A DNA stretch of 64,000 bases from DATFDN01 sp963818725 (GCA_963818725.1 CAWFTU010000012.1:1-64000), one strand, 5' to 3'. Shown: positions 25,808 through 34,790, counted from the first letter of the stretch. Translations and numbers: made by a program. Notes: generated by a model not told the origin, from the sequence alone.

Positions 25808-27199
25808 ATGGACATCATCAACACACCAGCGGCGGAGATTGCCGCGCGTATCGATCGGCTGCCCGCCAGCCGCACCATTTGGGCGATGATCACGCTGATC
25901 TCGCTCGGCGGCTGCTTCGAGTTCTACGATCTTTTCCTCACCGCCTACATCGTGCCGGGGATGGCCAAGGAGGGGCTGTTCTCGGACGCTTCGCTCGGCC
26001 CCTTCGCCGCGCTCAATGCGATTAAGGCGCCGGGAGCTGGAACCTTCGTTTTCTCCCTGTTCGCCGGGCTGTTCGTGGGCACGATCCTGTTCGGCTGGGT
26101 CGCGGACGCCTATGGACGGCGTACCATCTTCACGTTCTCAATGCTCTGGTACTCGGTCGCCACCCTGGTCATGGCGGCGATGCCGAACGGGTTCTGGATC
26201 AACATCTGGCGGTTCGTCGCCGGTGTCGGCATCGGTGTCGAGCTGGTCACGATCGACACCTATGTCTCCGAGCTGATCCCCAAGCACGCGCGCGGGCGGG
26301 CCTTCGCCTTCAGCCAGTTCGTCACGTTCTGCGCGGTGCCGGTGGCGGCCCTGCTCGCCTCGCCCTGGCTGTTCGGCCCGGAGAGATGGCGGTGGGTCGT
26401 GGTCATCGGCTCAGTCGGCGCGCTGTGCGTCTGGTGGCTCCGCCGCGGCCTGCCGGAGAGCCCGCGCTGGCTGGCCCGGCACGGGCGCCTGGTGGAGGCT
26501 GAGACCACGCTCAGCGCGATCGAGGCGCGCGTCATGGCCGAGACCGGCGCGCCCCTGCCCCGGCCTGGCCAGGCCATCGCGGAAATGGGCAAGGCGGACT
26601 TCGCCGAGATCATGCGCCCGCCCTATGGCAGGCGCACCGCCATCCTCTCCATTTTCCACTTCTTCCAGACCTATGGCTATTATGGCTTCGCCTCCTGGGT
26701 GCCCACCCTGCTGATCGCGCAGGGCGTCACCCTGACCAAAAGCCTGGAGTGGTCGTTCATCATCGCGGTGGCCAACCCGATCGCGCCGCTGGTCGGGATG
26801 CTGGTGGCCGACCGGATGGAGCGGAAATGGCAGATCGTCTGTGCCGCGCTCGGCATCGCGGTGTTCGGGCTGCTGTTCTCCGCGCAGCGGGCGGTTGGTC
26901 CGCTGATCGTTTTCGGCGTGCTCATCACCTTTTCGAACAATTGGCTTTCCTACGCCTTCCACAACTACCAGACGGAGTTGTTCCCGACGCGGATCCGCGC
27001 CCGCGCCGTGGGGTTCGTGTACGGATGGAGCCGGCTGTCGGCGGCGCTCTCCGGGCTGGCGATCGCGGCCTTCCTCGGCCTGGGCGGAACCTCGGCGGTC
27101 TTCATCTTCATCGCCTGTTGCATGGTCATCGTGATGTTCGTGATCGGCGTGTTCGGCCCGCGCACGCGCGGCCTCGCGCTGGAGGCGATCTCGCACTAG
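25808..27199 (+). CDS. MFS transporter, sugar/metabolite:H+ symporter type
   Basis: A 463-residue transporter with about 12 membrane helices. Ahead of ATG 25808 is a strong GGGAGGAAC ribosome binding site. The first helix contains GGCFEFYDLFLTAYIVPGM; motif A is FGWVADAYGRRTIF, and FLPESPRWL-like RGLPESPRWLARHGR follows helix 6, as in sugar and organic-acid symporters. The C-terminal half has NNWLSYAFHNYQTELFPTRI, another typical string before helix 11. Likely substrates are small organic acids or sugars, but nothing in the context decides. It is followed 31 bases later by gshB in the same direction. Confidence 0.85.
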   Translation: MDIINTPAAEIAARIDRLPASRTIWAMITLISLGGCFEFYDLFLTAYIVPGMAKEGLFSDASLGPFAALNAIKAPGAGTFVFSLFAGLFVGTILFGWVADAYGRRTIFTFSMLWYSVATLVMAAMPNGFWINIWRFVAGVGIGVELVTIDTYVSELIPKHARGRAFAFSQFVTFCAVPVAALLASPWLFGPERWRWVVVIGSVGALCVWWLRRGLPESPRWLARHGRLVEAETTLSAIEARVMAETGAPLPRPGQAIAEMGKADFAEIMRPPYGRRTAILSIFHFFQTYGYYGFASWVPTLLIAQGVTLTKSLEWSFIIAVANPIAPLVGMLVADRMERKWQIVCAALGIAVFGLLFSAQRAVGPLIVFGVLITFSNNWLSYAFHNYQTELFPTRIRARAVGFVYGWSRLSAALSGLAIAAFLGLGGTSAVFIFIACCMVIVMFVIGVFGPRTRGLALEAISH

Positions 27200-27230
27200 A
27201 CGTGCTCCGGCAAACGGGCAGGGGGGCGCC

Positions 27231-28205
27231 ATGGCGCTGACAGTCGCCGTCCAGATGGACCCGATCGAGAGCATCAACATCGACGCGGACTCCACCTTCG
27301 CGCTGATGCTGGAGGCGCAGGCGCGCGGCCACGGGCTGTGGCATTACGAGGTGCGCCACATGACGCTGCGCGAGGGCAAGCCGGGGCCGGAGGCGCGGCG
27401 GCTGGAGCGGCTGACGGCGCGTGCCCGTCCGGTGACGGTGCGGCGCGCGGCCGGCGCGCACTGGCAGTTCGGGGACGAGGCGGAGGTCGATCTCGGCGGC
27501 TTCGACGTGGTGCTGATGCGCCAAGACCCGCCCTTCGACATGGCCTATATCACCGCGACGCACATGCTGGAGCACATCCAGCCGGGCACGCTAGTGGTGA
27601 ACGACCCGGCCGCGGTGCGCAACGCGCCCGAGAAGATCCTGGTGACGCGCTTCCCCGAGCTGATGCCGCCGACCATGATCACCTGGGACATCGAGGCGAT
27701 CCGCGCTTTCCGGGCCGAGCACCGCGACATCATCGTCAAGCCGTTGTTCGGCAACGGTGGCGCTGGGGTGTTCCGCATCAAGCCCGATGACGAGAACCTC
27801 GGCGCGCTCCTGGAGATGCACTTCGCGCGCTCGCGCGAGCCGCTGATGTTTCAGCGCTATGAACAGGCGGTGCGGCAGGGCGACAAGCGCATCATCCTGG
27901 TAGACGGCGAGCCGATGGGCGCGATCAACCGCGTGCCGGCGGCGGGCGAGGCACGCTCCAATATGCATGTTGGCGGCCGCCCGGAGAAAACGACGCTGAC
28001 CGCGCGGGAGCGCGCGATCTGCGCGGCCATCGGGCCGAGCTTGCGCGAGCAGGGCATGATTTTCGTGGGCATCGATGTCATCGGGGAGTGGCTCACCGAG
28101 ATCAACGTCACTTCCCCCACTGGCCTGCAAGAAATCGCGCGCTTTGACGGCGTGCATATCGAGACGGCGATCTGGGACAGCATCGAGGCGAAGGCGGCGC
28201 TGTGA
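27231..28205 (+). CDS. gshB: glutathione synthetase
   Basis: A 324-residue ATP-grasp enzyme joining glycine to gamma-glutamylcysteine. Diagnostic strings are VAVQMDPIESINIDADSTFAL at the N terminus (written here in part), VVLMRQDPPFDMAYITATHML, IIVKPLFGNGGAGVFRI for ATP binding, and EINVTSPTGLQEIARFDG at the C terminus. Length is normal for the proteobacterial enzyme and no indel is seen. It is cytoplasmic. The spacing from the MFS gene allows co-transcription, though they are not functionally linked. gshA is not in the window. Confidence 0.94.
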   Translation: MALTVAVQMDPIESINIDADSTFALMLEAQARGHGLWHYEVRHMTLREGKPGPEARRLERLTARARPVTVRRAAGAHWQFGDEAEVDLGGFDVVLMRQDPPFDMAYITATHMLEHIQPGTLVVNDPAAVRNAPEKILVTRFPELMPPTMITWDIEAIRAFRAEHRDIIVKPLFGNGGAGVFRIKPDDENLGALLEMHFARSREPLMFQRYEQAVRQGDKRIILVDGEPMGAINRVPAAGEARSNMHVGGRPEKTTLTARERAICAAIGPSLREQGMIFVGIDVIGEWLTEINVTSPTGLQEIARFDGVHIETAIWDSIEAKAAL

Positions 28206-28211
28206 GCTGGC

Positions 28212-28481
28212 CTATGCGCAACCGGGCGCCGGCGGGGGTGTGTCGGCGATGTCGGGCTGGTGCTCGGGCAGGCGCGCGGGGTCGGTCCAGCAATCCGCCA
28301 CGCCGAGGCTGCGCGTGCAGTAGGGCTGTGGCGGGGGTGGCGGAGGCGGCTTGCCGCAGCAGCGATTGCCGGGGATGGCCTCGCACACCGCCTGCCCCAG
28401 GCTGATCGGCAGCCCGTCCCTCCCGATCGGGGCCGCGCAGCCGCCCAGCAGCAGCAGGGCCATTGCAAGAAGCGCACGCAT
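28212..28481 (-). CDS. small Cys-rich, Pro-rich lipoprotein
   Basis: An 89-residue protein with a lipoprotein signal: MRALLAMALLLLGGCAAP, where LLGGC is the lipobox. After processing at the Cys, the mature part contains five more Cys residues (AVCEAI, RCCGK, PYCTRS, ADCWTD, ending GCA) around a run of seven prolines. Nothing catalytic is visible. It would be anchored in a cell membrane facing the periplasm. It converges with gshB, with only six bases between the stops. Family not recognised. Confidence 0.65.
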   Translation of the reverse strand: MRALLAMALLLLGGCAAPIGRDGLPISLGQAVCEAIPGNRCCGKPPPPPPPQPYCTRSLGVADCWTDPARLPEHQPDIADTPPPAPGCA

Positions 28482-28538
28482 GAGCGCAGCTTCGCAGGAA
28501 CGGGTGAAGGCTTTGTTGCCGCCGCTCGAAGGTGAAAC

Positions 28539-29063
28539 ATGAATGTCGTCGTCAGGCCCGGAATATCGCTTGCCGAGTTCCTCACTTGGGAGACGGGCCA
28601 GCCGCAGCGCTTCGAATTCGATGGCACCCAGCCGGTTCCAATGACCGGCGGCACCGTGGCCCATGCCCGGCTGATCCGCCGGTTGGTGGAAGCACTGAGC
28701 CGCCTCCTGCCGGCAGACTACGAACCGTTTCCGGGCGATCTCAAAGTTCTCACGACCGGGCGGGCTCGCTACCCGGACGTGCTGGTGCTGGGCGGCGCCC
28801 CGGCCTCCACCACCGATACCGTCGAACCGGTGGCGGTCTTCGAGATTCTGTCGGCCTCCACTGCCCTGACCGATTTGCTAGTCAAGCCCGAGGAATATGC
28901 CGCCCTCGGTTCGATCCTGATTTATGTTATCCTTCCGCAGGATAGTCCGGAGGGGATCGTCGCTTTGCGCCGTTCGGCGGGCTGGCGGCCCGAATACGTG
29001 GCGGGCGCCCTCGAACTGCCAGAAACTGGGGTGACCATTCCGGTTTCAGACCCATACGGCTGA
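28539..29063 (+). CDS. Uma2-family (DUF820) nuclease-like protein
   Basis: A 174-residue protein. The PD-(D/E)xK-type core is seen as RYPDVLVLGG (the Asp) and PVAVFEILSASTALTDLLVK (Glu, with Lys later), with an N-terminal part LAEFLTWETGQPQRFEFDGT. Uma2 proteins have a restriction-endonuclease fold; their role is mostly unknown. They are abundant in cyanobacteria and occur singly in many other bacteria. No partner gene suggests a target here. The frame is intact. Confidence 0.75.
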   Translation: MNVVVRPGISLAEFLTWETGQPQRFEFDGTQPVPMTGGTVAHARLIRRLVEALSRLLPADYEPFPGDLKVLTTGRARYPDVLVLGGAPASTTDTVEPVAVFEILSASTALTDLLVKPEEYAALGSILIYVILPQDSPEGIVALRRSAGWRPEYVAGALELPETGVTIPVSDPYG

Positions 29064-29142
29064 TCGCTGACGTTCCCTGCGACCTTTGCCCGCGCCGGCA
29101 CCACCGCTATGGTCCGCCGCCACGCGGAGCTAGAGCGAATTC

Positions 29143-29805
29143 GTGCCCGACATTTTCGACGAGGTGGAAGAAGAGGTCCGCGCCGAGCGGATGCGGCGCC
29201 TGTTCTCGCGCTACGCCGGCCTGATCGTGGGAGCGGCGCTGCTTGTGGTGGCGGGCGTCGCCGGGTGGCGTATCCGCGACTACTATCAGGCGCAGCAGGA
29301 CCGGGCCGCCGCCGAGCAGTACCTGGTGGCGGTGAACCAGGCGCAGGCGGCCGGCGCCACGGCGCAGGCGGGCCGTGCCCAGGCCATTGCGATCCTCACC
29401 AGGTTGGCGGAGTTGGCGCCTTCGGGATACCGCCAGTTGGCGCGGCTCCGCCTCGCGGCGCTGCTCGCGCAGGCCGGCAAGCGGCAACAGGCGCTGGACC
29501 TTTACAACGCGCTCGCCAGTGACCAGTCCGCCGATCCATTGCTCCGCGACCTCGCGAGCCTGCTCTGGGCCGAGCACCAGATTGACAGCGGCGATCCGCA
29601 AATCCTGGAGGCGCGGCTGAAGTCCCTCGCGGCACCGGGCAGCTCGTGGCGTCCCCTGGCGGAGCGGCAGCTCGCGTTGCTCGATCTCCGGCAGAACCGC
29701 GTTGCCCCGGCGCGGGACATCCTGCGCCGATTGGCCGTGGACGGCACGGCGCCGTCCGGCGTGCGCGAATTGGCGCAGCTCCTGCTCCAGCAGCTCGGGA
29801 GCTGA
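29143..29805 (+). CDS. YfgM-like membrane-anchored tetratricopeptide protein
   Basis: A 220-residue protein from GTG 29143. A cytoplasmic N-terminal stretch (PDIFDEVEEEVRAERMRRLF) is followed by one membrane helix (AGLIVGAALLVVAGVAGW) and then TPR-like helical repeats such as GYRQLARLRLAALLAQAGK. YfgM acts at the Sec translocon with periplasmic chaperones in E. coli. Synteny is strong: the next two genes are bamB and der, reproducing the enterobacterial yfgM-bamB-der order. Only eight bases separate its stop from bamB. The frame is intact. Confidence 0.82.
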   Translation: MPDIFDEVEEEVRAERMRRLFSRYAGLIVGAALLVVAGVAGWRIRDYYQAQQDRAAAEQYLVAVNQAQAAGATAQAGRAQAIAILTRLAELAPSGYRQLARLRLAALLAQAGKRQQALDLYNALASDQSADPLLRDLASLLWAEHQIDSGDPQILEARLKSLAAPGSSWRPLAERQLALLDLRQNRVAPARDILRRLAVDGTAPSGVRELAQLLLQQLGS

Positions 29806-29813
29806 CGAAGGGG

Positions 29814-31142
29814 ATGCGGTCGACCCGGGCGCTCAGCCGGCGCGCTGCCCTGGCCCTGCCTCTTGGCCTGACCGGCTGTGGGCTGTTCGGAGGGTGGTTC
29901 ACGGAGCACAAGCCGCCGGTCCCCGGCAAGCGCGAGCCCGTGCTGCGCGCTGTCGATGTCTTGCAACCCGATTCCAGCTTGCCACGAGTCACGTTGCCCA
30001 CGCCGGTCGCCAATGCCGCCTGGCTTCAAGCGGGGGGCAACCCGGCGCACGACATGGGCCACCTTGCCGCGCCCCCGGCGCTCTCCGTGGCTTGGACGGC
30101 CGATCTCGGCACGGGTGGCGGGTATCGCCGCAAGATCCTCACCCAGCCGGTGGTCGGCAACCGCGTGGTCTATGCGATGGACAGCCGCGCCGACGTCTCC
30201 GCCCTCGATCTGGGCAGCGGGCGCGTGCTGTGGCGGACGGAGACGCGCGGCAAGAAGGATCGCAGCACCAACGTGGGCGGCGGGCTCGGCCTGGCCGATG
30301 GCGTGCTCTACGCCGTGAACGGCCTTGCGGCCGCCCTGGCGCTTGACCCGGCGCGCGGCACCATCCGCTGGCGCGTGGACATTGGAGCGCCCGCCCGGTC
30401 CGCGCCGACCATCGCCGGCGGGCGGGTGTTCGTGACCACGCTCGGCGACAGGCTGGTGGCGCTGAACCCGGCCGATGGACAGCGGCTCTGGAGCTACCAG
30501 GCGCAGAGCGTCACCACCCAGTTGCTGGGCGCCCCGGCCCCCGCCTTCTCCGACGGGCTGGTGGTGGCGGGGTTCGGCTCGGGCGAGCTGGCCACGCTAC
30601 GCGCCGAGGGCGGCAGCGTGGTCTGGTCGGACACGCTCGCCGCCGCCGGGCCGGGCACGCTCGCCGACATCGCCTCGATCCGCGGCAATCCCGCGATCAG
30701 CGCCGGGCGCGTCTTCGCGATGGGGATGGGAGGGCTGACCGCCGCGCTGGACCTGCATGCCGGACGGCGCCTGTGGGAACGGGCCGCCGGCGGTGAGGCC
30801 AGTCCGTGGCTCGCCGGCGATTGGCTATTCGTTCTGACGCTCGATCAGGTTCTCGCCGCCCTGCACGCCGCCGATGGAAGAGTGGCGTGGGCGACGCCCC
30901 TGCCGGCGTTCGAGAACCCGAAGGACGAGACCGGACCGCTGACCTGGTTCGGGCCGATTCTGGCGGGGGATCGGTTGGTCGTGACGGGCACGGGGCGCGA
31001 CGCCCTGGCGGTCAGCCCCTACACGGGCCAGATACTCGGGCACCAGCGCCTGCCCTCTCCCGCCGCCCCGGTGCAGCCCGCGCTGGCTGATGGCTTCGTG
31101 CTCCTGGTGGCCAATGACGGGCGGCTGATCGCGTTGCGGTAA
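29814..31142 (+). CDS. bamB: outer-membrane assembly lipoprotein BamB (PQQ-like beta-propeller)
   Basis: A 442-residue lipoprotein. The signal MRSTRALSRRAALALPLG leads to the lipobox LTGCG. Beta-propeller blades with PQQ-like repeats follow: GNRVVYAMDSRADVSALD, DGVLYAVNGLAAALALD, GGRVFVTTLGDRLVALN, and a C-terminal DGFVLLVANDGRLIALR. BamB binds BamA and helps insert beta-barrel proteins in the outer membrane. The start at 29814 is just after GAAGGGG. It sits between the YfgM-like gene and der, an order conserved in many proteobacteria. Confidence 0.88.
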   Translation: MRSTRALSRRAALALPLGLTGCGLFGGWFTEHKPPVPGKREPVLRAVDVLQPDSSLPRVTLPTPVANAAWLQAGGNPAHDMGHLAAPPALSVAWTADLGTGGGYRRKILTQPVVGNRVVYAMDSRADVSALDLGSGRVLWRTETRGKKDRSTNVGGGLGLADGVLYAVNGLAAALALDPARGTIRWRVDIGAPARSAPTIAGGRVFVTTLGDRLVALNPADGQRLWSYQAQSVTTQLLGAPAPAFSDGLVVAGFGSGELATLRAEGGSVVWSDTLAAAGPGTLADIASIRGNPAISAGRVFAMGMGGLTAALDLHAGRRLWERAAGGEASPWLAGDWLFVLTLDQVLAALHAADGRVAWATPLPAFENPKDETGPLTWFGPILAGDRLVVTGTGRDALAVSPYTGQILGHQRLPSPAAPVQPALADGFVLLVANDGRLIALR

Positions 31143-31149
31143 AGACCTC

Positions 31150-32487
31150 ATGCTTCCTGTCGTGGTCATCGCCGGGCGGCCGAATGTCGGCAAGAGCACG
31201 CTATTCAACAAGCTGGCGGGGCGGCGCATGGCGCTCGTCGCCGACACGCCTGGCGTCACCCGCGACCGCAAGGAAGCGGAGGCGATGCTGCGCGGGCGCC
31301 AAGTGCGCCTCGTGGACACGGCGGGCCTGGAAAAGGCCGCGCCCGATACGCTGCCCGGCCGGATGCACGCCTTATCGGCCACCGCCATCGGGCAGGCTGA
31401 CCTTGTGCTGCTGGTCGTGGATGCCCGCGCCGGGCTGACCCCGGCCGACCGGCATTTCGCGCAGTGGCTCCGCCGCCAGGGCCGTCCGGTGCTTCTGGTC
31501 GCCAACAAGGTGGAGGGCCGCGCCGCCGAGTCCGCGTTCTACGACGCCTACGCGCTCGGCCTGGGCGACCCGGTCGCGGTCTCGGCCGAGCACGGCGAGG
31601 GGATCGCCGCGCTGATGTCGGAGATCGCCGAGCGGCTGCCGGAGCCGGTCGATGAGGGGGCGGACGGGGCCGACAGGACGCTGAGGCTCGCCATCGTCGG
31701 CCGGCCCAACGCCGGGAAGTCGACCTTGCTCAACCGCCTGCTCGGCGAGGAGCGGATGCTAACCGGGCCGGAGCCCGGCCTGACCCGCGACGCCGTCGCC
31801 GTCATCCTCACCGACGCCGAGGGCCGCCGGGTCGAGCTGGTGGACACGGCCGGCCTGCGCCGTCGCGCCCGCATCGAGGCGCCGCTCGAGAAGCTGTCGG
31901 CCGGTGCCGCGATCGGCGCGTTGAAGATGGCCGAGGTGGTGGTGCTGACGGTGGACGGCGTCGAGGGCCTGCACGACCAGGACTTGCAGATCGCGCAATT
32001 GGTCGAGCGCGAGGGTCGGGCGATCGTGCTCGCCCTGACCAAGTGGGACGCTGTCCCCGACCGCGCCGCCGCGCGCCGCGCCGTGGCCGAGCGGTTGGAG
32101 ACGAGTCTGGCGCAGTTGAAGGGCATTCCTGTGGTCACGCTGTCGGCGCTGACCGGGGCGGGCGTCGATCGCCTCTGGCCCGCCGTTTGGGGCGCCTACG
32201 AGACGTGGAACCGCCGTGTGCCCACCGGCGAGCTGAACCGCTGGTTCGAGGGCGCCCTGGAGCGCCACCCACCGCCGCTGGTGGACAGGCGCCGGCTCAA
32301 GCTGCGCTACATCACCCAAGCGAAGGCTCGCCCGCCCACCTTCGTCGTGTTCGGCACGCGCGCGGAGCGCCTTCCCGATGATTACGCCCGATACTTGGTG
32401 AACGGGCTACGGGAGGCATGCAACCTGCCCGGTGTGCCGATCCGGCTGCAATTGCGGGGGACCAAGAACCCGTACGCCGATCAGTAG
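31150..32487 (+). CDS. der: ribosome-assembly GTPase Der (EngA)
   Basis: A 445-residue protein with two tandem GTPase domains, unique to Der. Domain 1 has GRPNVGKSTLFNKLAG, DTAGLE and NKVEG; domain 2 has GRPNAGKSTLLNRLLGEER, DTAGLRRRARIE and LTKWDAV. A C-terminal KH-like domain ends LRGTKNPYADQ, with RPPTFVVFGTRAE typical of this module. Der is essential for 50S subunit maturation. Length and motifs are normal and no indel is present. It closes the yfgM-bamB-der cluster and is followed after three bases by the nucleoside hydrolase. Confidence 0.95.
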   Translation: MLPVVVIAGRPNVGKSTLFNKLAGRRMALVADTPGVTRDRKEAEAMLRGRQVRLVDTAGLEKAAPDTLPGRMHALSATAIGQADLVLLVVDARAGLTPADRHFAQWLRRQGRPVLLVANKVEGRAAESAFYDAYALGLGDPVAVSAEHGEGIAALMSEIAERLPEPVDEGADGADRTLRLAIVGRPNAGKSTLLNRLLGEERMLTGPEPGLTRDAVAVILTDAEGRRVELVDTAGLRRRARIEAPLEKLSAGAAIGALKMAEVVVLTVDGVEGLHDQDLQIAQLVEREGRAIVLALTKWDAVPDRAAARRAVAERLETSLAQLKGIPVVTLSALTGAGVDRLWPAVWGAYETWNRRVPTGELNRWFEGALERHPPPLVDRRRLKLRYITQAKARPPTFVVFGTRAERLPDDYARYLVNGLREACNLPGVPIRLQLRGTKNPYADQ

Positions 32488-32490
32488 CCA

Positions 32491-33408
32491 ATGCCCATTC
32501 CGGTCATCATCGACTGCGACCCCGGCACCGACGACGCGCTGGCATTGCTTCTCGCCTTCGCCTCTCCGGAGCTTGAGGTTCGTGCCGTCACCGTGGCCGC
32601 GGGCAATGTCGGCCTGGAGCGGACGCTGGCCAACGCGCGGGGCGTGGTAGCGCTGGCCGGGGCCTCGGTGCCGGTCTTCGCCGGGGCCGACCGCCCGCTT
32701 CTCGGACGCTTCCCGACCGCCGCGCATGTGCATGGCGACGACGGCATCGGCGGCGTGGCCCTTCCGGTCGGGGCGCCAGCCGCCCCCGGCATCGCCGCTG
32801 ACGCGATTCGCGACATGCTGCGCGCGGCGGCGGAGCCGATGACGGTAATCGGCATCGGCCCGGCTACCAACCTTGCCCTGGCGCTGCTGACCGAGCGCGC
32901 CCTCGCCGCCAAGGTCGCGCGCTTCGTGCTGATGGCCGGCGCCTGGGGCGAGGGCAACATGACGCCGGCCGCCGAGTTCAACGCGCTCTGCGACCCGGAG
33001 GCGTTGGCGGCGGTGCTGGCGCTGCATCGCCCGGTGATGCTGGTGACGCTCGACCTGACCGCCCAGGCGCTCGCCACCACGGCGCGGCTCGCCACGCTGC
33101 GTGCCGCCGGCGCCGGACGCGCGCTATGCACGGCCTGCGACATCCAGGCGAGCGTGCCGCCCTCCCGCCGCCTCGGCGGGGACGGGGCGCCGCTGCACGA
33201 CCCTTGCGCTGTTGCCTGGCTGATCCATCCGGACCTGTTCACGGCACGCCCGGCGTGGGTCGAGGTGGAGTGCGCGGGCGCGAGCCGGGGGCGGACCAAT
33301 ATCGATCGATGGTGTGGGCCAGAGCAGGCGAATGCGACGGTGTTGGAGACGGTGGAGGCGGAAGAGTTCTTCGTGCTGTTGGCGGAGCGGTTGGGACGGC
33401 TTGCGTAG
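32491..33408 (+). CDS. ribonucleoside hydrolase (IunH family)
   Basis: A 305-residue enzyme that splits the N-glycosidic bond of nucleosides for purine or pyrimidine salvage. The Ca-binding cluster is IIDCDPGTDDALALLLAF, and the active-site region includes HGDDGIGG, with VLMAGAWGEGNMTPAAEFNA later, where the Asn and Glu contact ribose. Specificity between inosine, uridine and others cannot be read. It begins three bases after the der stop and is probably transcribed with it. No signal peptide, so cytoplasmic. Confidence 0.88.
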   Translation: MPIPVIIDCDPGTDDALALLLAFASPELEVRAVTVAAGNVGLERTLANARGVVALAGASVPVFAGADRPLLGRFPTAAHVHGDDGIGGVALPVGAPAAPGIAADAIRDMLRAAAEPMTVIGIGPATNLALALLTERALAAKVARFVLMAGAWGEGNMTPAAEFNALCDPEALAAVLALHRPVMLVTLDLTAQALATTARLATLRAAGAGRALCTACDIQASVPPSRRLGGDGAPLHDPCAVAWLIHPDLFTARPAWVEVECAGASRGRTNIDRWCGPEQANATVLETVEAEEFFVLLAERLGRLA

Positions 33409-33462
33409 AATGCTGGACATTCGGCCAGGATGGGCCACATTGTAGTTTAAGGAGACGAGAGC

Positions 33463-33726
33463 ACGAGTGGGAATTCCGTTGTCCGCGCCCGCATCGACGA
33501 GGTGACCAAGATCGAGGCCGCTGCTGTTCTGGCCAGCATGGGGCTTCCCTTGTCCGATGCGTTCCGACTCTTGCTGAAGCGGATTGCGGCGGAAAAGGCG
33601 CTGCCATTCGAGCCGTTGGTGCCGAATGCCGAAACCGTGGCGGCCATGAGGGCCGCGCGCCGGGGGGAGGTCGTAACAGCTGGCGAACCTGCGTCGCTTT
33701 TCGCCAGCCTGAATGCGGACTGTTAG
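33463..33726 (+). CDS. RelB/DinJ-family antitoxin, apparent ACG start
   Basis: An 87-residue antitoxin. The ribbon-helix-helix N terminus is NSVVRARIDE, followed by AAAVLASMGLPLSDAFRLLL, the DinJ-type pattern, and AAEKALPFEPL before a toxin-binding tail. The family start should be SGNSVVRAR with Met at 33463, but the codon there is ACG. AAGGAG lies eight bases ahead, exactly placed for it. The first standard start codon is GTG 33502, which would delete the DNA-binding strand. I therefore start at ACG: either a real weak start or a T-to-C error. It overlaps the toxin by 14 bases. Confidence 0.75.
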   Translation, partial: TSGNSVVRARIDEVTKIEAAAVLASMGLPLSDAFRLLLKRIAAEKALPFEPLVPNAETVAAMRAARRGEVVTAGEPASLFASLNADC

Positions 33727-33994
33727 TTACACGAATCGCTTCAAGCGTGACTATCGGCGCGAGAAATCAGGGCGGCATGGAAACCGACTGGACCCTTTAT
33801 TAATGACGGTTGTGAAACTGTTAGCGGCCGATATGCCCTTGCCGCGCAGCAATTTTGACCATGCCTTGACGCGAGAATGGAGCGATCATCGCGATTGCCA
33901 TATCAGACCCGATTTGGTGCTGATTTATCGCACGCCGGACCGAAATAGTCTGGTACTTGTGCGGCTCGGGTCTTATAGCGAGCTGGGCTTGTAA
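33713..33994 (+). CDS. YafQ-family mRNA interferase toxin
   Basis: A 93-residue RelE-superfamily toxin beginning MRTVSYTNRFKRDYRREKS, with the YafQ-type ending HRDCHIRPDLVLIYRTPD and LVLVRLGSYSELGL. The His and Asp residues in WSDHRDCHIRPD match the region used by YafQ to cleave ribosome-bound mRNA. In this position the usual final His of GSHSELF is replaced: the sequence reads GSYSELG, so activity may be reduced. It pairs with the DinJ-like antitoxin upstream, and the complex would autoregulate the operon. Confidence 0.82.
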   Translation: MRTVSYTNRFKRDYRREKSGRHGNRLDPLLMTVVKLLAADMPLPRSNFDHALTREWSDHRDCHIRPDLVLIYRTPDRNSLVLVRLGSYSELGL

Positions 33995-34033
33995 GGGGCG
34001 TGCAACAAAGTCAGAAGCGGCAGGATTGCTGTT

Positions 34034-34589
34034 ATGGATCGCATAGATCTACCAATTCCGGCACAATCCAAGGATAGCTCAGCTGGTTGGTCGGTTCTAG
34101 GGCTTCGTCATGCCATCGAGCTCGGCAAGGATTGTCTCTCAGCACAGGAGCAGCGAAGGCAAGGCATAGAGCAGCGCGCCTTTCAGTTAGCTCCTTTCTG
34201 TGCAGGATTAGCGGGCATCCTTCTCTCTCTAGCCTACGCTGGAAAATTAACCCCTGTTAAAGGTTCATATGCCTATTTGTGGGCTACGGCAGTGGCCTTG
34301 CTTGCTGGAACAGTAATTGCCCTTCAGGTCATCGGGCGTTCGAATTGGGTTCCATCGGAATGGAGCCAAAGGAAACGCTTTATAAGTATGCCATCGAGGG
34401 AAATGAGAGCGGTTTGCTAAAAGCGGTTTCAGATGAGTACCAAAAACGAATAAGAAAGAACTGCGCTGGATGTTCGTAGCGGGTGTGGCTGCGAATATAT
34501 TTGCTGTGCTAGGAATCGTATATGGCGCCGTGATGATTCTCACGAACGTATATGGGAGTTCCCCATCTGCGGACAGCATTCTATGGTAG
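34034..34589 (+). CDS. unknown multi-pass membrane protein, two frameshifts
   Basis: Three successive frames make one protein of about 185 residues. Frame 1 has a soluble N terminus, EQRRQGIEQRAFQLAPF, then two hydrophobic helices, CAGLAGILLSLAYAG and YLWATAVALLAGTVIALQVI. Frame 2 is a charged stretch, GMEPKETLYKYAIEGNESGL, and frame 3 ends with KKELRWMFVAGVAANIFAV and a third helix reaching GAVMILTNVYG. One base is missing at about 34,355 and another at about 34,445. The layout of paired helices, a cytoplasmic helical loop, and another hydrophobic hairpin resembles small membrane effectors such as SLATT or Pycsar-type proteins, but I see no decisive motif. It lies 40 bases after the YafQ gene and is less GC-rich than the core genes. 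Confidence 0.5.
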
Positions 34590-34790
34590 GAATCAGCGCT
34601 ACCATTGCCCACACCAGGCGCGGCACTAAACATCAGTTGCTAGCGCATGTATTTTGCTCGGCATAAGTGCGGAAAATTTACCGATTTTCGATTAGCGTTT
34701 CGTGCCTCTCGGTTCCCATCTCCGCAATTTGCTGCGGCCCTGCCGGTGGCCCTCAAGTAGACCCACGTGGACTGAGCGCGGCATGAGGCT
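34590..34790. other. short intergenic stretch at the edge of the IS island
   Basis: About 200 bases, locally AT-rich at 34,655-34,700 (GGAAAATTTACCGATTTTCG). No gene is evident. It joins the unknown membrane gene to the truncated epimerase and may include an old insertion boundary. Confidence 0.3.

Noticed and set aside
34070..34100. A tRNA-like string GGATAGCTCAGCTGGTTGG
   Set aside because: It resembles a D-arm but has no anticodon arm, T-arm or acceptor partner within 90 bases, and lies in the N-terminal coding part of the membrane gene.
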